Assembly (NCBI GenBank): GCA_024653875.1 | Contig: JANLHE010000641.1 | Span: forward strand, 1-5,099 | Origin: Acidobacteriota bacterium | GTDB taxonomy: Bacteria > Acidobacteriota > Vicinamibacteria > Vicinamibacterales > SCN-69-37 | Direction of reading: 5' to 3' | Length of the DNA stretch: 5,099 nt | In this document: positions 4,664 through 5,099 of the stretch, piece after piece | Position numbering within the stretch: position 1 is the stretch's first letter | How the letters are laid out: every line of letters starts with the position of its first letter | The notes under the pieces: generated by a model | The model's database searches: none | Seen by the model: the letters and a program-made list of their open reading frames with translations, nothing else | What the model was told of the DNA's origin: nothing | Made by a program: the position numbers and the translations under genes

Positions 4664-5099
4664 CGCGGCGACTGACACACATCGTGGCCGGGGCGATCCT
4701 GATCGTGGCGGCGTGTGCCGCGCCCCCGATGGCGGAGGCGCAGACGCCGGCACCCTCGAGCGGCGCGCGCGTCCCCCTCGCGCTGGAGGACGCCATCGCG
4801 CGCGGACTCGCCGCGGCGCCGCGGATGCGTGAAGCGCAGGCGCGCGAAGGCGTGGCGGCAGCGACGAAGGATGCGCGGTCGGCGCTGAACCGGCCCACCG
4901 TGTCGGCCTCGTCGTCGTACGTGCGGACCAATCATGTGGATGAGTTCGGTGTCCCGCAGGCCGGAGGCGGCACACGGATTCTGTTCCCCGATCTGCCCGG
5001 CAATTACCGGGTCCGCGCGGATGTGATCTGGCCGGTGTGGACCGGAGGGCGCGTGAATGCCCTGGTGGCCTCGGCCGAATCCGAGATGCGGGCGGCCGG
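4660..5099 (+). CDS. TolC-family outer membrane efflux channel, 3'-partial
   Basis: The ATG at 4660 overlaps the ATPase stop (ATGA) and has a strong ribosome binding site, GGGAGGA at 4648-4654, five bases upstream. The frame stays open to the window end: 146 codons of an expected 420-500. Residues 1-27 form a signal peptide with likely cleavage at AEA/QTP; alternatively Cys19 in IVAAC fits a lipobox. The mature part begins with the family's first helix (PLALEDAIARGLAAAPRMRE, about 39-58). It is followed by NRPTVSASSSYVRTN, the LFPDLPGNYRVR block and VIWPVWTGGRVNALVASAES, typical of bacterial TolC-like exporters, where the aromatic-GGR segment precedes a long helix. The protein should form the trimeric outer-membrane duct for the adaptor and ATPase before it. 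Being partial, the far C-terminal half cannot be judged. Confidence 0.88.
   Translation, partial: MTRRLTHIVAGAILIVAACAAPPMAEAQTPAPSSGARVPLALEDAIARGLAAAPRMREAQAREGVAAATKDARSALNRPTVSASSSYVRTNHVDEFGVPQAGGGTRILFPDLPGNYRVRADVIWPVWTGGRVNALVASAESEMRAA

Noticed and set aside
3922..4935. Reverse-strand open frame of 337 codons under the ATPase gene
   Set aside because: It is antisense to a certain ABC ATPase and the channel gene, and its Ser/Arg/Ala-rich translation is a mirror of GC-biased codons.
1..5099. CRISPR arrays, tRNA or rRNA genes, insertion sequences, attachment sites
   Set aside because: I looked for regularly spaced repeats, cloverleaf-like segments, transposase motifs and terminal repeats and found none.

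Overview
The window is GC-rich (about two thirds G+C by eye) and densely packed. All supported genes are on the + strand, with 4-base stop/start overlaps and strongly GC-biased third codon positions. It looks chromosomal and Gram-negative, because it holds an HlyD/TolC-type export operon that needs an outer membrane. The gene styles (a LytTR response regulator beside a PIN/Phd pair, a nucleotidyltransferase-fold gene with a small partner, near-leaderless starts) suggest Acidobacteriota or a similar soil phylum. That assignment is inference only.

Layout. (1) 1-594: the 3' part of a LytR/AlgR-type (receiver + LytTR) response regulator; its start lies outside the window. (2) 653-1286: a 67-residue protein of unknown function, overlapped by a nucleotidyltransferase-fold protein of the AbiEii/MNT-like kind. 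The pair follows an exact TATAAT box. (3) 1354-1985: a Phd/YefM antitoxin and a VapC-like PIN toxin joined by ATGA. A perfect 8+8 bp inverted repeat lies just upstream of the preferred antitoxin start. (4) 2033-5099: an export operon made of a TetR-family repressor, a YbhG-like HlyD adaptor lipoprotein, a YbhF-like ABC ATPase and the first 146 codons of a TolC-family outer-membrane channel. It continues past the window. A consensus TTGACA box and a 22-bp near-perfect palindrome sit directly before the repressor start.

How they work together. The export genes read as one transcription unit. The repressor would bind the palindrome and shut off itself and the exporter until a ligand releases it. 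ATPase and unseen permeases would drive export through the periplasmic adaptor and the channel. The order TetR-HlyD-ABC resembles the E. coli cecR-ybhGFSR locus, but here the ATPase is a single nucleotide-binding domain matching the N-terminal half of YbhF, and its switch-loop histidine is replaced by proline. A second ATPase and the permeases are therefore expected downstream. The two small modules in the middle look like accessory toxin-antitoxin-type cassettes between the regulator and the exporter.

No wholly new system is evident. The points most worth following are the degenerate single-domain YbhF-like ATPase, the two palindromic operator candidates, the uncharacterised small protein/nucleotidyltransferase pair, and six copies of the octamer GCGATCGC in 5.1 kb.
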